Source: Alcanivoracaceae bacterium (GTDB lineage Bacteria; Pseudomonadota; Gammaproteobacteria; Pseudomonadales; Alcanivoracaceae). Taken from it: DNA of 50,110 bases. The notes under the pieces are model-generated. The model worked only from the letters and a program-made list of their open reading frames with translations, was not told the origin of the DNA and made no database searches. The stretch lies in the NCBI GenBank assembly GCA_029212745.1, contig JARGOL010000018.1, positions 1-50,110 on the forward strand, given 5' to 3'. Of this stretch, positions 26,013-33,701 are shown in pieces; positions within the stretch are counted from its first letter, which is position 1, and each line of letters starts with the position of its first letter. A program made the position numbers and the translations under genes.

Positions 26013-26885
26013 CTACTTGACGAACACCACAGTCTTGTTGCCATCAATGATGATGCGATCCTCAAGGTGCCACCGTACCGCGCGCAACAAAACACTGCGC
26101 TCTACGTCCTGCCCCAGGGCCTTCAGTTCCTGCGCGGAATGCCGGTGGGATACACGCTGCACATTCTGTTCAATGATTGGCCCCTGGTCGAGATCGTCCG
26201 TGACATAGTGGCTGGTAGCACCAATCAGCTTCACACCGCGATCCCATGCCTGCTGATAAGGGTTTGCGCCGACAAAGGCGGGCAGAAACGAGTGATGAAT
26301 GTTGATGATCCGCCCCGGGTGACGAGAAACAAACGCCGGCGGCAGGATCTGCATGTACCGCGCCAGGACGATGACATCCACTTTTCCGTCCATTAACTCC
26401 AGCATGCGCTCGAAAGCAGCATCCTTGTTCTGCGCATCTACCGGCACATGATGGAATTCAATGCCGAACCGTTCCACCTCGGCCCTGAGGTCGTCGTGGT
26501 TGCTGATCACCATGGGAATCTCTGCGCTCAGGTCACCGCGCTGGACGCGCCATAGCAATTCCATCAACGCATGATCGTGCCTGGACACCAACACCGCCAT
26601 ACGCTTCTTTTCATGGGCAAAGGTAAGCGTCCAGTCCATGTCATACTTGCTCGCGACACGGCTGCGGAAATTGCTCTCGAGCGCCTCCAGGGAGCAGTCC
26701 AGACCGGGCGTCTGGAACTCAAGTCTCAGGAAGAAGGTGCCAGGCCTGTTCTCGGTGGAGTGCTGGTCCAGATCCGTGATATTGGCGTTGTGGTGGTACA
26801 GAAAGGTGGAAACAGCACTGATGATGCCGGGCTGATCTGGACAGGTAATCAATAATCGGGCGACCGTACCGGACGGTTGTTCCAT
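26013..26885 (-). CDS. purU: Formyltetrahydrofolate deformylase PurU
   Basis: PurU hydrolyses 10-formyl-tetrahydrofolate to formate and tetrahydrofolate, balancing one-carbon pools. The 290-residue product has an N-terminal ACT domain (ARLLITCPDQPGIISAVSTF) and a C-terminal formyl-transferase domain with MVISNHDDL, NIHHSFLPAF (catalytic Asn/His) and SHYVTDDLDQGPII (catalytic Asp). Length is normal. The regulator gene at 26889 reads the same way and ends just 3 bases before purU starts, so read-through is likely. Confidence 0.95.
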   Translation of the reverse strand: MEQPSGTVARLLITCPDQPGIISAVSTFLYHHNANITDLDQHSTENRPGTFFLRLEFQTPGLDCSLEALESNFRSRVASKYDMDWTLTFAHEKKRMAVLVSRHDHALMELLWRVQRGDLSAEIPMVISNHDDLRAEVERFGIEFHHVPVDAQNKDAAFERMLELMDGKVDVIVLARYMQILPPAFVSRHPGRIINIHHSFLPAFVGANPYQQAWDRGVKLIGATSHYVTDDLDQGPIIEQNVQRVSHRHSAQELKALGQDVERSVLLRAVRWHLEDRIIIDGNKTVVFVK

Positions 26886-26888
26886 GAA

Positions 26889-27902
26889 CTACTCTCCGAA
26901 ATGCTCGCGTCTGTAGACAGACGGCGTCTTGCTGGTCCATTTCTTGAAGGCCCGGTGAAACGAGCTTGCTTCACTGAAACCCATCAGCAGCGCAATCTCA
27001 TCAATGGAAAGCTCTGGCTTGGACAGGTAATAGATCGATGCATCCTTGCGTATGTTGTCCTTGATCTCCTGGTAGCTCGTATTGGCTTCCTTGAGACGGC
27101 GCCGCAATGTTTGTGGCGTCATGTTCAGTTTTTCGCAGATCTCGGAAAAATCAGGAAAGTTGTTGCCGTATTCCTTGGAAATAATTGCCCGAATCTGTGC
27201 CGGCAAACCGACGTTGTGGATATTCCCGTCCAGCAACTGCGCCAGAGAATCCTTGAGGAATTTGGACAGCGACAGTTCGTTCTGAACCAGCGGCAGTTCC
27301 AGGTAATCGCGCTTGAAAAGGACACGGCTGATGTCGCGCTCGTATTCCACCGGACAGTTGAACAGGGAACGATACTCGTCATCCTGCTGTGCCCTGGAAA
27401 AATCCAGCTCGATCAGCTCTGGCTCAATCGCCTTGCCCACCAGCCAGCTCATGAATCGCAGGGACAGGAAGATCAGTGACTCCACAATCACTTCCCTGAA
27501 ATCGAGACGCGGATTGGCAATGATACGCAGCTCGGCAAACTCGTCATCACGAACCAGGTCGCAGCGCACCTCGAGATCAAACAGCTGGTAAAACTTGAGC
27601 CCCCTGAGGACCGCCTTCTCGAGGTTGGAGCAGTTGATGACAGCATGCGCCATCATGCTGAAGGTGCCTGGTTTGGACTTTCGCCCCTGTCCGAAGCCAA
27701 GAAATTCGTCTTCGGTCTGTTGCATGACGGAGAGCATCAGGCGGATGAAGGTCTCTCGCTCGATACGCGCATCCGGATCATCAAGCAGTGACCGCGGTAT
27801 ACCAGTGCTGGCAAGCAATGACGGAATATCGGCACCGGAGCGCGCCGCGCCCTGAAGCACTCGGACCACCTGACTGACCGATATGTTCTTCCTGTGTATC
27901 AT
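26889..27902 (-). CDS. AraC-family regulator with PF12625-type N-terminal domain
   Basis: A 337-residue regulator with an N-terminal ligand-sensing domain of the Arabinose_bd/OruR type (IPSLLASTGIPRSLLDDPDA; FGQGRKSKPGTFSMMAHAV) and a C-terminal double helix-turn-helix from about residue 235, ending in the AraC signature IDEIALLMGFSEASSFHRAF. I take the ATG at 27902 (GGGAAAG six bases upstream) rather than a GTG at 27917. It is divergent from a lipid-type SDR gene, so control of that gene is the natural guess. A dyad in the shared gap is listed separately. Confidence 0.9.
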   Translation of the reverse strand: MIHRKNISVSQVVRVLQGAARSGADIPSLLASTGIPRSLLDDPDARIERETFIRLMLSVMQQTEDEFLGFGQGRKSKPGTFSMMAHAVINCSNLEKAVLRGLKFYQLFDLEVRCDLVRDDEFAELRIIANPRLDFREVIVESLIFLSLRFMSWLVGKAIEPELIELDFSRAQQDDEYRSLFNCPVEYERDISRVLFKRDYLELPLVQNELSLSKFLKDSLAQLLDGNIHNVGLPAQIRAIISKEYGNNFPDFSEICEKLNMTPQTLRRRLKEANTSYQEIKDNIRKDASIYYLSKPELSIDEIALLMGFSEASSFHRAFKKWTSKTPSVYRREHFGE

Positions 27903-28203
27903 CGCGAACTTTCCCACAAACCATTGATTTATATAGCTTTATCGCGAAATTCGCCATGCAGCTCATGCAACGCGAGGGCCAATGATAATTAATGTCAGCC
28001 AAATTGGCACATTGCGTCATTGAGAGCCCGGGGGAGCGATTCCAATAATGGCGCCATCGACCGCCCCTGCCTGTGACGGCTTTGGTCAGCCGCCGCCTGC
28101 GTTGCAGTGAAGTCACGGCAAGGATAGCAGCACATGGCACTTTACCGGATGGGCCACCCGGAAATAACCCGCCGGGCCCAGAGAAAAACAAGGAGAAGCC
28201 TGA
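27903..28203. other. 301-base divergent regulatory gap
   Basis: This gap lies between the starts of the AraC-type regulator and the SDR and holds no plausible gene. The left third is AT-richer than the surroundings (27918-27990). The dyad at 27991-28013 sits in the middle. A good ribosome site (AAGGAGAAG) lies just before the SDR start. Confidence 0.6.
27991..28013. promoter_or_regulatory. Dyad, possible operator of the AraC-type regulator or another factor
   Basis: AATGT-CA-GCCAA-A-TTGGC-ACATT: inner arms GCCAA/TTGGC around one base, and outer arms AATGT/ACATT offset by two bases. The 12-mer CCAAATTGGCAC within it (27999-28010) recurs, inverted, in front of the PF10118 gene at 33111-33122. 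The binding protein is inferred, not shown. Confidence 0.45.
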
Positions 28204-29106
28204 ATGTCCGAGATCAGATTTGATGACCGCGTGGTTGTAGTGACCGGCGCCGGCAACGGACTTGGTAAAAGTCATGCCATGGCGTTTGCCGCGCGCGGCG
28301 CCCGTGTGGTGGTAAACGATCTTGGCGGGTCCGCATTTGGTGACGGTGCCAGCAAGAGCGCGGCCGATCAGGTGGTGGAAGAAATCAACTCAGCCGGCGG
28401 CGAGGCGGTAGCGAATTATGACTCAGTGACATACGGGGACCGTATTGTCGAGTGTGCCCTGGACAACTTCGGCCGTGTTGATGTGCTGGTCAACAATGCC
28501 GGCATCCTGCGCGACAAGTCATTCCACAACATGACCGAGGAAGACTGGGACCTGGTCTACAATGTCCATGTAAAAGGGGCGTTCAAGGTAACCCACGCCG
28601 CATGGCCTCACCTGCGCGAACAGCAATACGGCCGCCTCATCTTCACCGCATCCGCAGCGGGCATTTACGGCAACTTTGGCCAGGCCAATTACTCCATGGC
28701 AAAACTCGGCCTGCATGGCCTGGCACAGACCCTTGCCATCGAAGGTGCGAAACGCAATATCACCGCCAACACGATTGCGCCCATTGCCGGCAGTCGACTG
28801 ACGGAAACCATTATGCCGCCCCAGATCGTGGAGCAATTGAAACCGGAGTTCGTCACACCGCTGGTGGTCAAGCTCTGTCACGAGACCCACACCGGGAGCG
28901 GTCAGTTGTTCGAGGTGGGAGCAGGCTGGATCGGCAAGCTACGCTGGGAGCGCACCCGCGGCCACGGATTCCCGGTGTCTGAGACACTGACCGCAGAACA
29001 GGTCAACGACCACTGGTCCGCCATCGAGGACTTCAGCGACGCCGACCACCCTGGCAGTGGCCAGGAGGCCCTGATGGCGATCATGGCCAACCTGCAGAAT
29101 CGCTGA
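28204..29106 (+). CDS. Short-chain dehydrogenase, 3-hydroxyacyl-CoA dehydrogenase-like
   Basis: A 300-residue SDR related to the dehydrogenase half of peroxisomal multifunctional enzyme 2 (17-beta-HSD4), which acts on (3R)-hydroxyacyl-CoA. Seen: cofactor motif TGAGNGLG (14-21), [14 protein letters not shown] typical of this subgroup, NNAG (97-100), and the catalytic Ser150, Tyr163 and Lys167 (ANYSMAK). The last 90 residues extend beyond a minimal SDR, as in MFE-2-type enzymes. It is divergent from the AraC-type regulator. A fatty-acid or steroid-like substrate is inferred. Confidence 0.88.
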   Translation: MSEIRFDDRVVVVTGAGNGLGKSHAMAFAARGARVVVNDLGGSAFGDGASKSAADQVVEEINSAGGEAVANYDSVTYGDRIVECALDNFGRVDVLVNNAGILRDKSFHNMTEEDWDLVYNVHVKGAFKVTHAAWPHLREQQYGRLIFTASAAGIYGNFGQANYSMAKLGLHGLAQTLAIEGAKRNITANTIAPIAGSRLTETIMPPQIVEQLKPEFVTPLVVKLCHETHTGSGQLFEVGAGWIGKLRWERTRGHGFPVSETLTAEQVNDHWSAIEDFSDADHPGSGQEALMAIMANLQNR

Positions 29107-29174
29107 ACGCACCAGCCAGGGCCGAGTGCCGGGGGTATATGCAGGACGCCGACGCCGGGCTAGACTGAGCGGGC

Positions 29175-29561
29175 ATGAACGTACTGATTGTCGAAGACAA
29201 CAAGCCGGTCAGCCTGCTGCTTTGCCGTATCGCTGAAGAAGCAGGGTTTGGCTATTTCATCGCCGCCGATGGCGAGGCCGCGCTGCGCCTGTTCGACCAG
29301 CGAGACGTGGACCTGGCCATTGTCGATGTGGAGTTGCCGCGTCTGGACGGCTACCAGGTGGCCCGTGAGATGCGCAACCAGCGCCCTTCCCTGCCCATTC
29401 TGGTAATTTCCGGAAACACCGGCGAATCCTGGCGCCAGCAGGCCATGGATGCCGGCGCCACTGAATTTCTGCCCAAACCGGTGCGGCCTTCCACCCTCAA
29501 TGCCGCACTTTCCAGACTGCTGGGCAACACCAGCCCTGACGCACAAATCCAGCGGCGCTGA
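29175..29561 (+). CDS. Single-domain response regulator
   Basis: A 128-residue CheY-like receiver without an output domain. Acidic pocket Glu7/Asp8, phospho-acceptor Asp51 in LAIVDVELPRLDGYQ, Ser79 and Lys101 in FLPKPVRP are all present. No histidine kinase is adjacent, so its partner is elsewhere. It probably works by protein interaction. Confidence 0.92.
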   Translation: MNVLIVEDNKPVSLLLCRIAEEAGFGYFIAADGEAALRLFDQRDVDLAIVDVELPRLDGYQVAREMRNQRPSLPILVISGNTGESWRQQAMDAGATEFLPKPVRPSTLNAALSRLLGNTSPDAQIQRR

Positions 29562-29579
29562 CCAACGCGGCGCTGGCAC

Positions 29580-29882
29580 TCAGTGACGTGACGCTGGCCA
29601 GTCAACCGGCACCTCGAGGGGCGCCACCTGCTCCCGGGCCAGTCCAATCATCTCGTGGTATGCGGAACTGTGCACCAGCGTGGCCTGCTCCACGTCGAGG
29701 TGCGCCAGGCGCCGGCGCACCCACTCCATGCCAGTAAACTGGCAGACCTTGCCGTCGTTGTCGCACAGCACCGCCCAGCCATCATCCAGCGTCGCCTCGA
29801 CGGTATAAAGGCCAAGGCCGAGCGAGCGGATGCGCAGGCGCTTTACCGGGCGTTCAGCGAGTGTCTCGGCGGTGACTTTCAT
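29580..29882 (-). CDS. Hypothetical protein, about 100 residues
   Basis: A 100-residue soluble protein from the ATG at 29882 (weak ribosome site GAG close to the start). It has a beta-rich start (RLRIRSLGLGLYTVEATLDD) and a helical end. I do not recognise it. It follows the DUF6316-like gene on the same strand by 46 bases, so the two may be cotranscribed. A TTG start at 29963 would overlap that gene and is less likely. Confidence 0.68.
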   Translation of the reverse strand: MKVTAETLAERPVKRLRIRSLGLGLYTVEATLDDGWAVLCDNDGKVCQFTGMEWVRRRLAHLDVEQATLVHSSAYHEMIGLAREQVAPLEVPVDWPASRH

Positions 29883-29928
29883 GGTCTCAGTATCAGCACA
29901 CTTCGGTGCAGCTGATGTGAAGGCCTCA

Positions 29929-30126
29929 TCAGGGATCAAGGCCGAATTTCTGGCGCTCTTCAAGGCGCCTGATGTACAGCATCAGCTCCTGCTCGGCGTC
30001 AGCCTTGCTGTCGAACGGCCCCTCGATGGTGTTTTCCCGGGTGGTGAAATACCACTTGCCCCCCTCAACAAAAAAACGATCCGAGCGAAAATAGGTTTTT
30101 GTTGTCTCGCCCTGGCGGTTACTCAT
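29929..30126 (-). CDS. Small DUF6316-like protein
   Basis: A 65-residue basic/acidic mixed protein starting MSNRQGETTKTYFRSDRFF, with GGAGG six bases before the ATG at 30126. The pattern FFVEGGKWYFTTRENTIEGP followed by DSKADAEQELMLYIRRL is typical of a small pseudomonad-type family I know as DUF6316 (function unknown). The frame extends upstream to 30168 without a better start. Confidence 0.78.
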   Translation of the reverse strand: MSNRQGETTKTYFRSDRFFVEGGKWYFTTRENTIEGPFDSKADAEQELMLYIRRLEERQKFGLDP

Positions 30127-30403
30127 TGGCGCCTCCATGCCACATTCACCTTGTTTCAACGCTATCACCGGGCAGAACGCTTTGCCAGAGTCAGGCGAAG
30201 GCCAACGGCAAGCGAGAATTAGCTTTAGATATCAGTCTGTTACGAAGCACCGCTGTGGTCACAACCGGCCATCAACCCGATCCGGCCGCCTGTCCCTGCC
30301 GGTGATGCCGGCGCGCCACCCGAATGCCGCCACCGTGTTAACCTTGGGAAACGCGAATCCTGCAGTGTGCGTACTCACAAGAACAAACAACCGGGGAGTC
30401 CCG

Positions 30404-32185
30404 ATGCGCCTGACATTCGCCCTCACGCTCATGCTCACCGTGGCCACACCGGCGGCCTTCGCCGATGCCTGGCGCCTGGAGCCACTGGACGAAACGCTGG
30501 CGGGCAGCCAGTTCGGCCAGTCCTATGCCAACCGGCAGTTCAGCGTCGCCACGGCGATCAACAACAACGGCCACCTGGTAGGCTACCAGCGTACCGCCGA
30601 GAGCCAGTATCGCAGTTTCGGCATCACCACCAGCGACAATCCCGCACTGACCATCGTCGACACCCCGGATTTCGTCGCCTTGAGCGCGGGAGACGCAGCC
30701 TGCTTCTGGCTGTTCTGCGCCACAGAGTTCCCGTTTGGCATCCAGATTGGTGAGTCTGGCGCCCTGACCAGTTTTGTCGGCGCCGACGCCGGCAGTGCCG
30801 TGATCCCGGATTCACTGCCCTTCTCGCGATTCCCCGGCAGTTTTGTCGAAGAGAACGCCCACGGAATTGTCGCCACCACCCAGTACGGTAATGACGACCA
30901 GGCCGGCTTCCTGGTCGGGGACTTCGGGGTTACCGCCCTGTCATCCGTGCGCTGGCTGGTGGCCATCAACGATAACCAGCCCGCCCAGGTGCTTGGCCAC
31001 GTTGGTGTCGGTGGCGATTGCCAGGTGTTTGGCTACGGCTGCGAGCCGGCCCCCCGGGAGTGTGACGATGATGACGATGGCCACAGCAACGACCGCGGTG
31101 TCGGCCACCATTCCCATGGCCGGGGTCATGGCTATGGCCATGACGATTGCCATGAGGAACACGACACTGCCAGTAACGATACCGGCGGAGCCGGCTATCC
31201 GGTGTTGCTGGCCATGGACGCAGACGGCGGCGCCGCGCCGCTGCTGTTTCCCATGACGACAGAGGAAGGGCCAATTACCCGGGCGTTCCCGCTGGCCCTG
31301 AACAACGACACCGCCGTACTTCGAGCGAGCATCGGCGATGACGGCGCCAACCGACTGTTGGTGTGCCACTTCCAGGCCAGCAGCCTCGACGCCAATGCGG
31401 ACGGACGGGTGGACTGCGCCGGTGGCCTGGTGCCGGTGGCCGTGGACGGCGACCGCGACCTGCTCACTGTGCTGGGATTCAGCCTCAATAACGACGGCCT
31501 GTTGCTGGGTAACGGCGGGTTTTCGGCAGCCGGGCTCGGCCTGCCGATGGTGGCAGACCTGAACACTGACGCGCCACGCCTGACCCTACTGGCCAACCAT
31601 CTCGGCAGTGACCGCCAGGTACAACTGTCTGTGGTCACCGACGTAAACAATGAGGGGATGGCGTCCGGCTACGGCTTTGCTGATTGCGGCGACCAGCCCG
31701 AAGCCGTGCGTCTGCTGCCCGCAGAGCCCCTGCCCGGGGCTATCCGTTTTGTGCCGGGCAGTCTGGAAATGGACACCCTGATCCGCCCGGGCCAGAACTA
31801 CACACTGTCTCCCCAGGCCGCTGGTGCATCGGGCAGCGCCCTGTTCCGCTATGCCCTGTTCGATCGCACCAGCGGGCAGTGGCAGACCGTCCAGGACTGG
31901 AGCGCTGACGCTTACCAGGGCAGCGCACCGGCCAGTGAAACAGACCTGTGTGTGCGTGTGGAAGTGGCAGACAGCCTGGACATGAGCCAGCAACGCGAGC
32001 AACTGCTGCGCTATCGTGTCAGTGACGAACCGGCGCCCACCACTTACACCCCGGCCACCCCCGGTGGCAGCCTGCCCAGCACACCCGGGGACGCACTGAG
32101 CGAGGCATTGCCGCAGATTGGCGCGTTCAGCTACCTGCTGCTGGTGCTCGTCCTTGGTTGCAAGCGACGCGCTCAGGCGGCCTGA
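30404..32185 (+). CDS. Large exported DUF3466-like protein with His/Asp-rich insert
   Basis: A 593-residue secreted protein with a signal peptide (MRLTFALTLMLTVATPAAFA, cleavage near residue 20). Repeated segments built around NNNG/NNDG (AINNNGHLVGYQ, SLNNDGLLLGNGG, DVNNEGMASGYG) match the HAF-repeat pattern of DUF3466 proteins. Near residues 221-250 lies a run of Asp then His/Gly/Asp (CDDDDDGHSND, GHHSHGRGHGYGHDD), which looks like a metal-binding loop. The C-terminus is a Gly/Pro linker, a short hydrophobic helix and a basic end (CKRRAQAA), resembling a GlyGly-CTERM-type anchor, though the Gly-Gly part is weak. GGGGAG precedes the ATG. The 277 bases between this start and the divergent small gene hold no other gene. 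Confidence 0.8.
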   Translation: MRLTFALTLMLTVATPAAFADAWRLEPLDETLAGSQFGQSYANRQFSVATAINNNGHLVGYQRTAESQYRSFGITTSDNPALTIVDTPDFVALSAGDAACFWLFCATEFPFGIQIGESGALTSFVGADAGSAVIPDSLPFSRFPGSFVEENAHGIVATTQYGNDDQAGFLVGDFGVTALSSVRWLVAINDNQPAQVLGHVGVGGDCQVFGYGCEPAPRECDDDDDGHSNDRGVGHHSHGRGHGYGHDDCHEEHDTASNDTGGAGYPVLLAMDADGGAAPLLFPMTTEEGPITRAFPLALNNDTAVLRASIGDDGANRLLVCHFQASSLDANADGRVDCAGGLVPVAVDGDRDLLTVLGFSLNNDGLLLGNGGFSAAGLGLPMVADLNTDAPRLTLLANHLGSDRQVQLSVVTDVNNEGMASGYGFADCGDQPEAVRLLPAEPLPGAIRFVPGSLEMDTLIRPGQNYTLSPQAAGASGSALFRYALFDRTSGQWQTVQDWSADAYQGSAPASETDLCVRVEVADSLDMSQQREQLLRYRVSDEPAPTTYTPATPGGSLPSTPGDALSEALPQIGAFSYLLLVLVLGCKRRAQAA

Positions 32186-33045
32186 TCAGCTAGCTCCGGC
32201 CGCCCAAGCATCTTCGCAAGCTTGCGCAGGCCTCGCTTGCGAAGGGCGCTGCTGTCACGTTTGGAGGGATGGAAATCGCGCTTGTAGTAGGCCCGATAGG
32301 CGGGACCCAGCTTGCGCAGCCAGCCGGGCCGGCCGAGCAGCCAGTTGAGGCCGCTGCGCACCGATTTCCAGTCCACCGGGTCATCCATCTCCCGGCGCAG
32401 CTGGAAGTAGTGAAAGATGGTGAAGCCAAGAAATTCCACCGTCGTGATGGCCATTTCGCTGGTGCGTATCCAGTAGCTGCCCACCTGGTCCTGGTAAACA
32501 TCAAACGCCACTGACTTGTGCTCACTCTCCTCCACGGCATGCCACAGCCACAGGGGCTTCATGCGCTCGTCCATGCCCTCGATAAAATCATCATTTTCCA
32601 GCAGCAGCTCTGCCAGCATGGCGGTGAAATGCTCAAGCGCACAGGTCTTGGCCAGCTGGCGCTCCGGCGACAGCCACTTGGCCTGCATCTTCAGGCCATT
32701 GAGAACAAATTCCTCCACCTTGCGCGTGGGGATACCCTTTTCCTGCATCAGGGCGTTGAACACCTCGTGCTCATTGCCGTGGTGCGCTTCCTGTCCGATG
32801 AAGCCTTTGACCTCTTCACGCAACTGCGGATTGGTGATGTTTTTCTGGTAATGCCGCACCGAGCGAACAAAGAAACGCTCGCCCTCGGGGAAAGTGCAGG
32901 ACAGGGACGTCAGCAAAACACTCTTGAACTGGTCGCCACCGAACCAGTACTTGTCCATATCCGGGTCGAACTGGAAATCCATGCGCCGCGGCTGGATATC
33001 GCTGTTGTTGACGCGGCCGGCCTTTACCTGCGCTTTGGCATTCAT
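32173..33045 (-). CDS. PF10118 metal-dependent hydrolase (paralogue 1)
   Basis: A 290-residue member of the COG3687/PF10118 predicted metal-dependent hydrolase family. Two Glu/His motifs, FIGQEAHHGNEHE and HAVEESEHKSVAFD, could supply ligands for a di-metal centre of the kind used in ferritin-like enzymes; this is inference from spacing. The C-terminal region is basic and contains one hydrophobic stretch (WIRTSEMAITTVEFLGFTIF). The ATG at 33045 has GGAGG at 7-8 bases; a TTG at 33051 is the alternative. A paralogue lies at 44259. The end overlaps the convergent DUF3466-like gene by 13 bases. Confidence 0.88.
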   Translation of the reverse strand: MNAKAQVKAGRVNNSDIQPRRMDFQFDPDMDKYWFGGDQFKSVLLTSLSCTFPEGERFFVRSVRHYQKNITNPQLREEVKGFIGQEAHHGNEHEVFNALMQEKGIPTRKVEEFVLNGLKMQAKWLSPERQLAKTCALEHFTAMLAELLLENDDFIEGMDERMKPLWLWHAVEESEHKSVAFDVYQDQVGSYWIRTSEMAITTVEFLGFTIFHYFQLRREMDDPVDWKSVRSGLNWLLGRPGWLRKLGPAYRAYYKRDFHPSKRDSSALRKRGLRKLAKMLGRPELADQAA

Positions 33046-33110
33046 GAGCAAACCTCCATTTCAGATAGCCCCATGATGCCGTGACCGTTGATGCAGGTAA
33101 TGGGCCGCTC

Positions 33111-33122
33111 GTGCCAATTTGG
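33111..33122. promoter_or_regulatory. 12-mer shared with the SDR promoter region
   Basis: GTGCCAATTTGG here is the exact reverse complement of the 12-mer at 27999-28010. It lies 66 bases upstream of the PF10118 gene start, a suitable place for an operator. It keeps the dyad core CCAA-T-TTGG. Confidence 0.4.
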
Positions 33123-33193
33123 TAGTGGATATCCGCCCGGGCTGTCGTTTTCGGAGCCATTTGTGCGCTGCCGACGGGAATGGTGCGTGAACG

Positions 33194-33595
33194 TCAGCTT
33201 TCCGCGGGCAGCAGGTGCACCGCCAGTTGTGCGCGTAACGCCTCAGTCAGCGGTGCGGAGGCGGCGCTCTGCCAGTCGAAATGCACCTGCACGGCCTGCC
33301 CCCGCGCCACTTCACGACCGCCCTGGAAGGCGGTGTGTCGCACGACAAAAGAGCTGTTGCCGATGGCGGCGATACCGGTCTCGATGGTGACCTCGTCGCC
33401 GTAGTGAATCTGGGCGACAAAATCCACTTCAATACGCGCCAGTATCAGGGGCAGGTCCTGTGGCTGCATGCTGGGGGCAAAGATCCGGAATATGGGCTCA
33501 CGGGCAGTTTCGAACCAGCCCGCGACAACGGTATTGTTGATGTGCCGGAAGGCATCCGTTTCATAAAAACGGGGCATGACCTTGAGGGTAAACAT
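33194..33595 (-). CDS. Acyl-CoA thioesterase, 4HBT hot-dog family
   Basis: A 133-residue hot-dog-fold thioesterase of the 4-hydroxybenzoyl-CoA thioesterase/YbgC type. The active-site segment MPRFYETDAFRHINNTVVAGWFE has the Asp and Asn positions expected. The following helix and strands (ARIEVDFVAQIHYGDEVTIE) fit. The ATG at 33595 is preceded by AGGTG; an upstream GTG at 33604 lacks a site. It probably hydrolyses acyl-CoA thioesters and lies next to the beta-oxidation operon. Confidence 0.9.
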   Translation of the reverse strand: MFTLKVMPRFYETDAFRHINNTVVAGWFETAREPIFRIFAPSMQPQDLPLILARIEVDFVAQIHYGDEVTIETGIAAIGNSSFVVRHTAFQGGREVARGQAVQVHFDWQSAASAPLTEALRAQLAVHLLPAES

Positions 33596-33656
33596 GGCAA
33601 TCACCTGGCAATCAAAGTGTGGCGGATTCTAGCCTGTCCGGGCCCACACAGAAACG

Positions 33657-33685
33657 AAAAAGCCCGGCTCAGGGCCGGGCTTTTT
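33657..33685. terminator. Rho-independent terminator of the fad operon
   Basis: Five A, AGCCCGGC, loop, GCCGGGCT and five T, 17 bases beyond the stop of the fadB-type gene on the minus strand. The symmetric A and T runs mean it could stop transcription from either side. Confidence 0.9.
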
Positions 33686-33701
33686 CTGCGTCAGGAAAAC
33701 C

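Noticed and set aside
28004-28020. Sigma-54 promoter starting TTGGCAC
   Set aside because: The required GG-N10-GC spacing is not met (CA at the second position).
30137-30403. Upstream extension of the DUF3466-like protein
   Set aside because: It would bury the signal peptide inside the protein, and the ATG at 30404 has a good ribosome site.
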